Source of the DNA: Planococcus halocryophilus
GTDB lineage: Bacteria > Bacillota > Bacilli > Bacillales_A > Planococcaceae
Assembly (NCBI RefSeq): GCF_001687585.2
Contig: NZ_CP016537.2
Coordinates: 1,894,001-1,958,000 of the forward strand
DNA: 64,000 bases
Reading direction: 5' to 3'
Each line of letters opens with the position of its first letter. The stretch's first letter is position 1. Shown piece by piece: positions 17,745 to 27,797 of the stretch. The notes beneath the pieces are model-generated. The model was not told the DNA's origin, did not search any database, and saw only the letters and a list, made by a program, of their open reading frames with translations. The translations under genes were made by a program, and so were the position numbers.

Positions 17745-17924
17745 ATAATTTCTCCTCTCGATTAAATTGATTAATTTATCATTATCAAGAACTGCGTTAA
17801 CTGCCAAATCAATATATTCTAGAATTTGTTCAAATGTATAAACTTCCAACTCTTCCTCCAAACTTTTATCTGAGTAACAAAAGTCTAATAGCGTTTCTTC
17901 TCTAAATTTTTGAAGGTTTTTAGA

Positions 17925-18995
17925 TTACACGAGCACCTTGATTTGAGAAGCTGCTAATTCTTTTAACTCTCTACATAGCATCTCCACTCTTTTTTCAATT
18001 GCTTCCTTATTGCCATACCGAATTTCGGTTTCTTTTGCCACGTCTTCTGAAAGTAAGCGAAAATGACTATGTGCGGTTTCAAGCAATTGAAGCAATTGCT
18101 CTCCTCTAATTTCACCGACTATTTGTTGGTTTCCAGCACTGTATCCTTCTATAAATCCTTTAGCTATCATTCTTAAATTCCCTTTACACTCGTGAAAACG
18201 ATGTTTTTTATAACGTTCTGTATCGGCCAACGCGACAAAGTATGTTTCATACAAATTCATAAAATTCCCAGCCATTCCTCTAGCATAATAAACGCTTGGA
18301 TAAGGATCAATTAGACATACATTTTCACCACTGCATAAAATATTCTCCGGAGAAACATCTTGATTTCCTAAGAGTGGTTTTATGAATGCCTTTTTTCTCA
18401 GGTTTACAGCTAATTGAAGTGCTTTCTTTACTATGATGTCATCATAGTCTAGATACGCTAGGCAAAGAGCTTGATAATCCGCTAAATGCTCTTCGCTTTC
18501 TTCATATATGAACTCGCTAACATCACCGTTTAAAGCACCGTGCAATCCTTTCTCTTCGGACCAAGCTAAATAACCAAACCCAGCCAACCCATGAGGAATC
18601 TCTTCAGTTGCCTTGTGAATTGCACCTGTTTGTAAACCTATTTTATAAGCTCTTTCTAGCGTTATCGTATGCAAATCAATTTGACTGCCACCATAAGTTT
18701 CTATCGTATAAGTTAACTCAGGTGTGACATGGTAGTCAAAGAATAACGGTGCCGCCCCTTCGTGTGCTTTGTTTACAGTCTGATAGTAAAGTTTTGTTCC
18801 AGCATACTCTGCTTTTAATGCAGCTTCATCAAATGATACTTGCTTTCCGTAAGCTATCGTCTTCGGTATTCGTAAAACTAATTGTTGTTCGCCTCGATTT
18901 ACTTGCCAAGCGTAATGCCATGCGCCTTCACCAAGAAATTCCCCTAACATAAGACCTGCATGCTCCAGCGCTGCTTCCAATCTCATTTCCCTCAC
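17925..18995 (-). CDS. APH-like phosphotransferase
   Basis: A 356-residue protein of the aminoglycoside/choline kinase fold. The N-lobe carries FLGEGAWHYAWQV as a glycine-rich loop and LRIPK with the ATP-binding Lys. The catalytic loop reads GNQDVSPENIL near residue 210, so the usual HGD is replaced by NQD. LIDPYP near 228 is the magnesium-binding motif. The replaced His is a departure from active antibiotic kinases, but the catalytic Asp remains. Its neighbours are a nucleotidyltransferase 22 bp upstream and another APH-like kinase, all on one strand. Substrate unknown. Confidence 0.8.
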   Translation of the reverse strand: MREMRLEAALEHAGLMLGEFLGEGAWHYAWQVNRGEQQLVLRIPKTIAYGKQVSFDEAALKAEYAGTKLYYQTVNKAHEGAAPLFFDYHVTPELTYTIETYGGSQIDLHTITLERAYKIGLQTGAIHKATEEIPHGLAGFGYLAWSEEKGLHGALNGDVSEFIYEESEEHLADYQALCLAYLDYDDIIVKKALQLAVNLRKKAFIKPLLGNQDVSPENILCSGENVCLIDPYPSVYYARGMAGNFMNLYETYFVALADTERYKKHRFHECKGNLRMIAKGFIEGYSAGNQQIVGEIRGEQLLQLLETAHSHFRLLSEDVAKETEIRYGNKEAIEKRVEMLCRELKELAASQIKVLV

Positions 18996-19017
18996 TATAC
19001 TCCCTCTTTCTACTTAG

Positions 19018-19737
19018 TTATTCTTTACCGTTTGAAAACCCTTCGAACAAACGCCCACCGTATGGCTCCAGTACCCTATCAACAAGTTGAACAACTTTTA
19101 GTTTCTCACTAGTTTTATAGTATTCATCAAAAGCGCTTACAAAGTCATGGGCAAATTCGACATCATAAGCTTTTAATGAACGGACAATCCATTTTGAATT
19201 GCCGATCCACCTTTTATTAACCCTTAAAACAAACTCACTTACTAGCTCAGCTAAGATACCTGCAATAAAAATCCCTTCTGCCCGGTCATTGCAGCCGATA
19301 AAGTCATCGAGCGAATCTGTTAAGAAGTATCGTTTTTCAACAATCGTTTTAGCTGACCATTCTTTCGGCCCTTTTTCTAGCAGTTTTCTTGCTTCTTCTT
19401 TTATCGCTGAAATCATTCCATCGTCTTTTAAAATCACACCTTCAACTACCATTTGAGGCATTGATGGCCTAGCTCTTTCATAATCACTCAAAAAATAAGA
19501 TTTGTATGATATTTGGTTATGAACAAACAATTCAATCCGCCACCCATACTCAAAAAATGACTCCCGATAAGAAATAGACAGATTTTTCTCAAATACTACA
19601 AGATCTAAGTCGGATGTTTCCGTACTTTCGCCACGAACCACACTGCCAGCTAACAAAGCTCCTTGACAATGAGGAAAATGCTTATTTATAAATAGTTGCG
19701 CTGTGTCGAATGGATCAAGTTTTTTATCATCTACCAC
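19018..19737 (-). CDS. Nucleotidyltransferase-fold protein
   Basis: A 239-residue protein with the minimal nucleotidyltransferase motif GSVVRGE..TSDLDLVVFE at about residues 32-49. The GS and the paired Asp residues that bind Mg-NTP are intact. The C-terminal half is helical. The layout resembles streptomycin/kanamycin adenylyltransferase relatives, but no antibiotic specificity can be read. A GTG start at 19737 follows AAGGTGG. It lies between two APH-type kinases, which suggests a shared small-molecule modification role. Confidence 0.8.
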   Translation of the reverse strand: MVDDKKLDPFDTAQLFINKHFPHCQGALLAGSVVRGESTETSDLDLVVFEKNLSISYRESFFEYGWRIELFVHNQISYKSYFLSDYERARPSMPQMVVEGVILKDDGMISAIKEEARKLLEKGPKEWSAKTIVEKRYFLTDSLDDFIGCNDRAEGIFIAGILAELVSEFVLRVNKRWIGNSKWIVRSLKAYDVEFAHDFVSAFDEYYKTSEKLKVVQLVDRVLEPYGGRLFEGFSNGKE

Positions 19738-19787
19738 TGCTTAGGCCACCTTTATATTGTTTGTTCTATCCAAATCTATGAATTTTA

Positions 19788-20651
19788 TCAATTTAGGATT
19801 CTCTTCAAGATAGCTAAATTCTCTTTTAGAAAAGCAGCGTTTTTTTCAACGCCTCGACGCTTGCACCAGCCGATGCTATTAAAGGCATCTAAAAATTGAT
19901 AAAACGGCAGTACCTTTTCCAAATCCAACAATGGTTTAATGGTGCGATAACCAGCTTGATACGCATGATACAAATCAGCGTCAAAGCTTAGAAAATCTCG
20001 ATACAATTTTGTAAAATCAATATCTATTGATCCAAATCGAACACTTTCGAAATCAATCATCCCTAAAACCTTTTCACCATCCACAATGATATTGCCTGGA
20101 CGAAAATCCATGTGGATAAAGCTAGGACCGTCCGGAGCAGGTAACTGTTGTTTTAATTCAATAAATTTCTTCATACTTTTCGCATACAACTCGTCTTCCA
20201 CAATTTCTTTTACGTCTTCTGCAAAATCAAGAAATTTAGATTCGATAAAACTGAGCCAATTGGGAAACTCATTTTCAATTCTTGTTGTCTCTTGGTCAAC
20301 CGGTGGACAAATCGCATGCATTCGGGCATGTAAAATTCCCACTCGAAACGCCACTTCTGACGAAACGTCCGTAGTTAAAGGCTTTCCTTTTAGTTCAGTC
20401 AACAAAAAAGCACCTGGACATTCGCTATCACCAGACCAGTAATCTAGCATTTGGGGTACCGGTACTTTACCTGTCAACAATTTATAAGCATCCAATTCTC
20501 GTTGATACTTCAATTTTGTATAAGGAATTTTCACATAGACATTTTCCCCTGTATGTAACGCACATTTGTATACGGTTGAACTAAAAGAATCTTCTACTTT
20601 GTTTATCGCAGCTGGGTGAAATGCAAATTTCTCTAGCACTCTTTTTATCAC
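19788..20651 (-). CDS. APH family phosphotransferase
   Basis: A 287-residue aminoglycoside-phosphotransferase-fold enzyme with intact motifs. VYVKIPY holds the ATP-binding Lys near residue 42, FIHMDFRPGNIIV is the catalytic loop near 180, and MIDFESV is the Mg site near 200. The Arg after HMDF matches several Bacillales resistance and homoserine-kinase-like members. It is the first gene of the kinase/nucleotidyltransferase group. It may phosphorylate an antibiotic, a sugar or an amino alcohol. Confidence 0.84.
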   Translation of the reverse strand: MIKRVLEKFAFHPAAINKVEDSFSSTVYKCALHTGENVYVKIPYTKLKYQRELDAYKLLTGKVPVPQMLDYWSGDSECPGAFLLTELKGKPLTTDVSSEVAFRVGILHARMHAICPPVDQETTRIENEFPNWLSFIESKFLDFAEDVKEIVEDELYAKSMKKFIELKQQLPAPDGPSFIHMDFRPGNIIVDGEKVLGMIDFESVRFGSIDIDFTKLYRDFLSFDADLYHAYQAGYRTIKPLLDLEKVLPFYQFLDAFNSIGWCKRRGVEKNAAFLKENLAILKRILN

Positions 20652-22704
<2,053 letters not shown>

Positions 22705-22783
22705 TCATTAACTAGTGATTTTAAAATTTTTTCACAGTATATCTTTTAGAATTGCGACTAACAATTTTATATTGGTGTACTCT

Positions 22784-22818
22784 AAAGCCCCAGTGAATCC
22801 ATTTCACTGGGGCTTTTT
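22784..22818 (+). terminator. Terminator of the M4 protease gene
   Basis: Perfect stem AAAGCCCCAGTGAA / TTCACTGGGGCTTT with T5, about 80 bp after the stop. Confidence 0.93.
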
Positions 22819-22853
22819 ATCGCAGGTCTTAGTAATTCTTTTTTTACATTTTA

Positions 22854-22916
22854 TTGACAGTAATTGTTTCTCTATGCTACCATTTGAGTTAACTTAAATT
22901 CTAATTAGGTTAACTA
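22854..22916 (+). promoter_or_regulatory. bioY promoter overlapped by a BirA-type operator
   Basis: TTGACA at 22854-22859 and TACCAT at 22878-22883 are separated by 18 bases. Two copies of GTTAAC, at 22888-22893 and 22909-22914, are separated by 15 bases and cover the expected transcription start. Paired GTTAAC boxes at this spacing are the known Firmicute biotin-repressor (BirA) operator, so repression by biotinyl-AMP-bound BirA is the natural reading. Confidence 0.8.
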
Positions 22917-22933
22917 TAATGAAGAGGTGTATT

Positions 22934-23485
22934 ATGACAACAGCAAATGTAAAACTAAGAATGATGATTGTAACATCATTATTCGCAGCCATCATCGGCA
23001 TTTTCGCACAAATCACTATCCCGCTCCCACTTGTACCTATTACTGGACAAACTCTTGCTATTGGATTGGCTGCTACAATTTTAGGTGCTAAATATGGAAC
23101 GCTGTCTGTTTTAGTTTATTTAGGACTAGGTGCAATCGGTATACCCGTATTCGCACAAATGTCAGGTGGTCTTGGTAGCTTATTTGGACCAACTGGCGGC
23201 TATTTAATCGGATTTCTACCAGCCGCTTTTATTATTGGCTATTACCTTGAGAAAACGAGCTATACGTTTATGAATGCTCTGATTGCGAATGTAATTGGTA
23301 TGTTTATTACATTAACATTCGGTACGATTTGGTTAATGATGTTCGCTAATCTTTCATGGACTGGTGCATTTATGGGAGGATTTTTCCCCTTTATATTAGT
23401 TGGACTTATTAAAGCCGCACTTGCTGCATGGATTGGTATTTTAGTTAGAAATCGTTTGGAATCAGCGAAGCTTCTTTATATTTAA
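22934..23485 (+). CDS. bioY: Biotin transporter substrate-binding component BioY
   Basis: A 183-residue membrane protein with about six transmembrane helices. The family signature is clear: QITIPLPLVPITGQTLAIGL near residue 28 and the glycine-rich GGLGSLFGPTGGYLIGF near 78. BioY binds biotin as the S component of an ECF transporter and may work alone or with shared EcfAAT. The ATG at 22934 follows GAAGAGGTG; the earlier ATG at 22919 lies before that site. A BirA-type operator in front supports biotin-controlled expression. It is a single-gene unit with its own terminator. Confidence 0.95.
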   Translation: MTTANVKLRMMIVTSLFAAIIGIFAQITIPLPLVPITGQTLAIGLAATILGAKYGTLSVLVYLGLGAIGIPVFAQMSGGLGSLFGPTGGYLIGFLPAAFIIGYYLEKTSYTFMNALIANVIGMFITLTFGTIWLMMFANLSWTGAFMGGFFPFILVGLIKAALAAWIGILVRNRLESAKLLYI

Positions 23486-23500
23486 AAATTTTATCAAGCA

Positions 23501-23536
23501 AAAAACAGTCGATCCCATTAGAGATCGACTGTTTTC
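23501..23536. terminator. Bidirectional terminator between bioY and corA-like gene
   Basis: AAAACAGTCGATC / GATCGACTGTTTT with an 8-base loop, flanked by A and T runs, between two convergent genes. Confidence 0.92.
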
Positions 23537-23550
23537 AATTATGTACATTT

Positions 23551-24489
23551 CTAAAAAATTCTTCTTTTCCACAATGCCCAACCAATCATTGCAACAAAAA
23601 CTAAAGAAATCCCAAGTGTACTCATCCAAGAAGACGGATTATCATCGGTTATTGGTAAAGCTACATTCATTCCGAAAAAGCTAAATACGAGTGTAGGAAG
23701 AGTTAAGAATACAGTAAACAAAGTGAGAGTTTTCATCGTATTGTTTAACTCATTCGAAATCAGCGAAGAATAAGAACTCGTGATACTATCCAAAATTCTC
23801 GTATACAATTCGGTCGTTTCAATTCCTTGATTGTTTTCAATTTTCACATCTTCAAGAAGATCTTTATCATCCTCATACAGTTTGATGGAATGAACACGAA
23901 ACAGTTTCGTAACGACATCCCCATTCGACTTTAACGACGTGAGGAAATAAACTAAGCTTTTTTCGATTTCCATCAAGTCATACAACTGCTTGTTCGTAAA
24001 CGACTCGCGCAAATTACTTTCAATTTTAAGACGCTGTTTGTTGAGTGTTTTTAAATTGTCCAAGTACAAGGTTGAAATTGACAATAATACCTCTAAAGCA
24101 AATCGACTTCTCATTAATGTACTAACATTTTTCTTAATGAGCCCTGTTAAAAAGCTGTTTGGTTGATGACATATAGTGACTATGTAGTCGCTTCCGATAA
24201 TAATCCCGATTGGAATGGTGATATACGAATTAAATCGGTCGTTTGTCGTATCTGGTATCGGAAAATCATTAATAAGCAATGTACTATTTGTTTCCTCATC
24301 ATATTCAATTCGTGCGGTTTCTTCTAAATCTAAAGGATCTACTAAAAAGTCCATAGGGATATTAAAATGCTGAGACACTTTTTCAAGCTCTTCTTGTGAT
24401 GGTGCCGTAATATTGATCCAGCAGTTCTGGTCAAAACTCTCTATGGTTTCTAGCTTTCCATTAAGTGAAGATTTATAAATATGGAACAC
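23551..24489 (-). CDS. CorA family magnesium/divalent metal transporter
   Basis: A 312-residue protein. The large N-terminal cytoplasmic domain and long helix are followed by two C-terminal membrane helices (about residues 250-272 and 286-305). The selectivity motif GMN, in FFGMNVALP, closes the first helix. It would form a pentameric Mg2+ (or Co2+) channel. The GTG start at 24489 is preferred because AAAGGGGG lies before it and the frame then begins FHIYKSS, as in Bacillales homologues; the longer frame to 24516 overlaps that site. Confidence 0.9.
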   Translation of the reverse strand: MFHIYKSSLNGKLETIESFDQNCWINITAPSQEELEKVSQHFNIPMDFLVDPLDLEETARIEYDEETNSTLLINDFPIPDTTNDRFNSYITIPIGIIIGSDYIVTICHQPNSFLTGLIKKNVSTLMRSRFALEVLLSISTLYLDNLKTLNKQRLKIESNLRESFTNKQLYDLMEIEKSLVYFLTSLKSNGDVVTKLFRVHSIKLYEDDKDLLEDVKIENNQGIETTELYTRILDSITSSYSSLISNELNNTMKTLTLFTVFLTLPTLVFSFFGMNVALPITDDNPSSWMSTLGISLVFVAMIGWALWKRRIF

Positions 24490-24620
24490 CCTATATCCCC
24501 CTTTCAACTTTATCAAAGTCTCACTAATTCAAGCGTACTTGAAAAATGCTTTAAGAAAAAATTTTTTTACAAAACTTATATATATACCCTAATTGTGGCT
24601 GTATTAATCTCACATGCCGC

Positions 24621-24659
24621 AAAAAACCGAAACCCAGGATTGAATCTTAAGGTTTCGGA
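24621..24659 (-). terminator. Terminator of the broken heme-protein gene
   Basis: On the minus strand CCGAAACC and GGTTTCGG pair around a loop of about 15 bases, followed by six T, 18 bp after the ancestral stop of the pseudogene. Confidence 0.75.
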
Positions 24660-24676
24660 ATACGGATGTTTTAAAT

Positions 24677-24912
24677 TCATTTATCGTTCCAATAATTATT
24701 CGCAGCTGCTACCGTTTGAAAATGAATAGCCACCACTTGGGATGCTAAAGTTAAACTATCTGCATTATTTGCATAATCTGGACGAAGTTTTTGCGTATAT
24801 TTTCATCGGGTTCAGTCATTCCTATAGCTTTTCGTGCGAGTTTAACGGCAAGTTCATAACCTTCTTCAGAGGTGTTCGTTATTAAAGTTGGCAACCATGA
24901 TTGTTAACTCAT
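24677..24912 (-). pseudogene. Broken hexameric tyrosine-coordinated heme protein (HTHP) gene
   Basis: Reading from an ATG at 24912 with a perfect AAGGAGG site gives Met-Ser, an immediate TAA, then SWLPTLITNTSEEGYELAV and KLARKAIGMTEPDENIRK. Then the frame shifts by one base at a run of five A, and continues as LRPDYANNADSLTLASQVV and AIHFQTVAAANNYWNDK. The whole matches the small HTHP family, whose members form heme-binding hexamers with peroxidase or catalase-like activity. The span is 236 bp, one short of 79 codons, so a single lost base plus one nonsense change explain it. Ribosome site and terminator are intact. Confidence 0.78.
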
Positions 24913-25082
24913 TTCGGTTCCTCCTTAAAATTATTCGATTAATTTTTTTAATGCTATTTATAAATATAATACGCCCTTAAGTTATCTCACTATTTAAATT
25001 CACATTTTCCCCCTTGTTAAAATTCGAATATTCTGTATACAATTAGTTCCACGATAAAAATAATTGCTTAGGAGTGATTCAG

Positions 25083-25466
25083 TTGATCAACAAGTTAGGG
25101 CAAGTGATGTTGTATGTGCAAGATCAAGACAAAGCAGAGGCATTTTGGAAAGACAAAGTTGGATTTAAAGTAATTGCTTACGGAGGTTCTGAAGAAATGG
25201 GGATTAAATGGATTGAAATTGCCCCAACTGAAGATGCCGCAACGACGCTCGTTTTGCATGACAAAGCAGTTATTTCAAAAATGTCACCCGACCTAAATCT
25301 AGGTACACCATCATTGATGTTCTACTCGGATCATATTGAAAGGTTGCATGCAGAATTTAAAGGGAAAAATATCGAAACAGGTGAATTGGTAGACATGGGT
25401 ACCGGAAGGAGCTTTAACTTCGCCGACGATGAAGGGAACTATTTCGCTGTGATGGAGACCGTTTAA
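25083..25466 (+). CDS. VOC (glyoxalase/bleomycin-resistance fold) family protein
   Basis: A 127-residue protein with two beta-alpha-beta-beta-beta units. It opens with GQVMLYVQDQDKAEAFW and ends with FADDEGNYFAVMET, as in the common Bacillales VOC proteins. The metal-site position near the N-terminus is Gln and the C-terminal one is Glu, so metal binding is possible. Substrate unknown. The TTG at 25083 is chosen over the GTG at 25074 because GGAGTG lies before it. The monooxygenase gene follows after 35 bp, probably in the same transcript. Confidence 0.86.
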   Translation: MINKLGQVMLYVQDQDKAEAFWKDKVGFKVIAYGGSEEMGIKWIEIAPTEDAATTLVLHDKAVISKMSPDLNLGTPSLMFYSDHIERLHAEFKGKNIETGELVDMGTGRSFNFADDEGNYFAVMETV

Positions 25467-25501
25467 CTACAATTTTCATTAAACTTTTATGGAGGTATTG
25501 T

Positions 25502-25804
25502 ATGAACAAGTTTGGTTTATATGGAAAGTTTAAAGTACAAGTCGAAGATCGCGAAACCTTAGTAGATATTTTGTTAGAAGCTGCATTATCAATGCAAAGT
25601 TTGGATGACTGTGAAGTCTATTTAATAAGCACTGCTGAAGAAGAACCTGATTCCGTATATGTTTATGAAGTTTGGAAAAGTGAAAAAGCACATCAAGCAT
25701 CATTGTCACTAGATTCAACAAAATTGTTGATACAGCGAGCAAAGCCTATTATTACAGGAATGGAAAGAATCAACACTTTGCATCCTAGAGGTGGAAAAAG
25801 CTAG
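25502..25804 (+). CDS. Antibiotic biosynthesis monooxygenase (ABM/YgiN-like) domain protein
   Basis: A 100-residue ferredoxin-like protein with the ABM pattern: a first strand with GKFKVQVEDRETLVDILLEA, a central VYVYEVWKSEKAHQASL, and a helix before the C-terminus. These small dimers oxidise quinols or act on polyketide-like rings, or have no known role. TGGAGG precedes the ATG. It is paired with the VOC gene and closed by a terminator. Confidence 0.85.
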   Translation: MNKFGLYGKFKVQVEDRETLVDILLEAALSMQSLDDCEVYLISTAEEEPDSVYVYEVWKSEKAHQASLSLDSTKLLIQRAKPIITGMERINTLHPRGGKS

Positions 25805-25828
25805 ACAGATTAATGCTATTACCTTTTT

Positions 25829-25860
25829 AGAAGTGCGGTTTTTGCTGCACTTCTTTTTCT
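25829..25860 (+). terminator. Terminator after the ABM gene
   Basis: AGAAGTGC / GCACTTCT stem followed by TTTTTCTT, 25 bp after the stop. Confidence 0.8.
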
Positions 25861-26085
25861 TATTCCAAACTATTGGGCGTTAATAGAACCTAATAAAGCG
25901 AGAAATCCAGCCAAAAAAAAGTTAATCGTTTTTTATATGTGTTTGACGGTAAATTTTCTGTGTTCGAATGACAACAGAATCTTGAAATGGATATTGTGAG
26001 CTAACAAGTGATTCCTCGTTGATCATATCTATGCATTTTTATATTTTCCACTCAACATTCTACGGTCGAATTACAAGAAAATGCG

Positions 26086-26211
26086 TTTGTTTGCGGGATA
26101 AGAAGGCTTGTTTGCGCGATCTCATAGTTTGTTTGCAGTTTCACTTTGTTTGTTTGCGCGATAACGGCGTTTGTTTGCAGTAAACCCAAGTTTGTTTGCA
26201 AAATCGATTTC
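26086..26211. repeat. Six-copy 21-bp periodic repeat
   Basis: TTTGTTTGC (one copy CTTGTTTGC) begins at 26086, 26107, 26128, 26149, 26170 and 26191, exactly 21 bases apart each time, with the other 12 bases variable. Read on the minus strand one frame stays open through all copies and encodes a heptad with a constant Gln-Thr-Asn/Ser; another gives Ala-Asn-Lys heptads but has one stop. The tract lies directly after the stop of the small lipoprotein. Confidence 0.93.
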
Positions 26212-26213
26212 TT

Positions 26214-26354
26214 CTAGTTAAACCAGCCGTTATCTACTCGCAGTTTCAACAAATAAAATACCACTCCTACTAATTCTTTTGCTGGGTATCCGGTAGAACA
26301 AGAAGCCAGAAGAAATATAAAAGCGAGTAACATTAGGTGTTTTAGAAACTTCAT
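26214..26354 (-). CDS. Small lipoprotein
   Basis: A 46-residue protein with a short basic start, a hydrophobic helix and a lipobox ending LLASC at about residue 18. The mature part is only about 29 residues (STGYPAKELVGVVFYLLKL and a short tail). The ATG at 26354 follows AGGGAGATG; the longer frame to 26420 has no support. It ends with TAG, after which the same frame stays open through the six-copy heptad tract, so a longer ancestral protein is possible. Function unknown. Confidence 0.6.
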   Translation of the reverse strand: MKFLKHLMLLAFIFLLASCSTGYPAKELVGVVFYLLKLRVDNGWFN

Positions 26355-26439
26355 CGTTCTACATCTCCCTAAACAAATAAAATTCCCACACATTAAATCT
26401 TCTCTATTTAATATGGTCACCTTCTACGCCACGCCTTCT

Positions 26440-26937
26440 TTACCCTAGTTCGTTCAAATACAATTGGTATCGTTCCCAAACGGCAGGAACGATTTGGCCT
26501 TTCTTATTCAGATCCTTTAATTCTTTTAACGTAACCCATTTCGCATCACATACTTCACCCGGTTGCAAAATCAATTCACATATTTCAACATCTCTTGTGC
26601 TCCTGAATACATAACTGTCTAAGAAATAATTGCCTTTTTTAATTTTTCCTAAATACCGAAGCTCTTGTGGAGTTACAACAATCCCCGTTTCTTCTTCCAG
26701 TTCCCGAATAGCGCCTTCCGCACTGCTTTCTCCAGCTGTCATCGATCCGCCTGTACTTTCCCAAAGCAATGGATATGTCTTAAGAGTATCTCTTTGCGTC
26801 AATAAAATTCGCCCGTCAGCATTTATCATAAATATTTCCACAACCACATGGAATTCACTAGGTGGAAGTACAGTTCCTCTAGTATGAAACTTACCTAACG
26901 GGTTTCTACATTCATCTACTAAATCCCAAATTTCCAA
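26440..26937 (-). CDS. Nudix hydrolase
   Basis: A 165-residue protein with a complete Nudix box: GGSMTAGESSAEGAIREL followed by EEETGI at about residues 63-85, matching Gx5Ex7REUxEExGU. The N-terminus (LVDECRNPLGKFHTRG) resembles the isopentenyl-diphosphate-isomerase-like branch and other sanitising Nudix enzymes. It hydrolyses an unknown nucleoside-diphosphate-linked substrate. A TTG start at 26937 follows AGGGGGC. The phosphatase gene lies 44 bp upstream on the same strand. Confidence 0.88.
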   Translation of the reverse strand: MEIWDLVDECRNPLGKFHTRGTVLPPSEFHVVVEIFMINADGRILLTQRDTLKTYPLLWESTGGSMTAGESSAEGAIRELEEETGIVVTPQELRYLGKIKKGNYFLDSYVFRSTRDVEICELILQPGEVCDAKWVTLKELKDLNKKGQIVPAVWERYQLYLNELG

Positions 26938-26981
26938 TGAACATGCCCCCTATTCGAGTTAAATTCTTAGCTGACTGTAAT

Positions 26982-27797
26982 TCAGCCATTACTTGGACGA
27001 GTTGAATCAGCATCTACATTTATGAACCAAGATAAGATTGTCGTACTATCACGGACATTTTTCTCTTTAATTTCTTCTAGCAAGGCAAGTACACCTTGCT
27101 TGTTCGAAAGGGTTTCAAATGGTTTTTTAACTTCGTTTGGATCCCCAAAGTTGGTGTTTGGACATTCAACAAGCCCATCAGTAGTCAACAATATTTGATT
27201 TTTTCCTTTTCTTAATTCTTTGGTTCCAACACTGTAACAAGGAACCGGTAGCTCAAACGTATTTACTTGTCCAACCCATTCATAAAAACTGCGATGATTT
27301 TGTTGAGTTTCATTCAAAGCTACTAGTTCTGGATGAAATAGATAAAGAAGACAATCCCCGATGGATAACCACCAGAGAAACTTGCCTTTCCGAACTACGC
27401 ATAAAACCGCTGTTTCTCCTTGTACTTTCCTACACGACTCTTTAAAGTCGGAACTTTCAAAAGTCATTAGTAACGTTTCTGCTGTTTGTTCGAATGCCTG
27501 TTTGGTCGGCAACTTCAATTTTTTTTGGATAACACCTTTTAATACGTTGACTGTAGATATCACTAATTCGGCACTTTCTGCCGATTGATGCGCATCTAAA
27601 AGAACAACAAATTCCCAATCTTCCTTTTCATTAGTCCAAACGAGACAAGCATCTTCATTTTTATATTGACCTGCTGTTGAATTACCCCCGAAACGACCTA
27701 TAGTTACATGTTGTATTTGGCGGACATCAATCTCATCAACATAGTGAGACTGACTCCCCACCCAACTGAATTCGTTATTATGAAGACCATTACTCAT
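26982..27797 (-). CDS. PP2C-like serine/threonine phosphatase
   Basis: A 271-residue protein. RFGGNSTAGQYKNEDACLVW near residue 33 holds the first metal-binding Asp. FVVLLDAHQSAESAE near 63 stands where active PP2C enzymes have DGHG. LSIGDCLLYLF near 145 and LLTTDGLVE near 200 match later motifs. The replaced glycines in DAHQ suggest altered, though not clearly lost, catalysis. Its ATG overlaps the ancestral TAA of the upstream LRR-like gene by eight bases, so the two were translationally coupled. GGAGG lies nine bases upstream. Confidence 0.78.
   Translation of the reverse strand: MSNGLHNNEFSWVGSQSHYVDEIDVRQIQHVTIGRFGGNSTAGQYKNEDACLVWTNEKEDWEFVVLLDAHQSAESAELVISTVNVLKGVIQKKLKLPTKQAFEQTAETLLMTFESSDFKESCRKVQGETAVLCVVRKGKFLWWLSIGDCLLYLFHPELVALNETQQNHRSFYEWVGQVNTFELPVPCYSVGTKELRKGKNQILLTTDGLVECPNTNFGDPNEVKKPFETLSNKQGVLALLEEIKEKNVRDSTTILSWFINVDADSTRPSNG

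Noticed and set aside
24481..24729. 82-residue plus-strand open frame
   Set aside because: It lies antisense to the CorA start and to the HTHP pseudogene, has no ribosome site and no protein-like pattern.
26086..26211. CRISPR array
   Set aside because: The repeated unit is only 9 bp, the spacers are 12 bp, and no cas gene is near. It is a short-period tandem tract.
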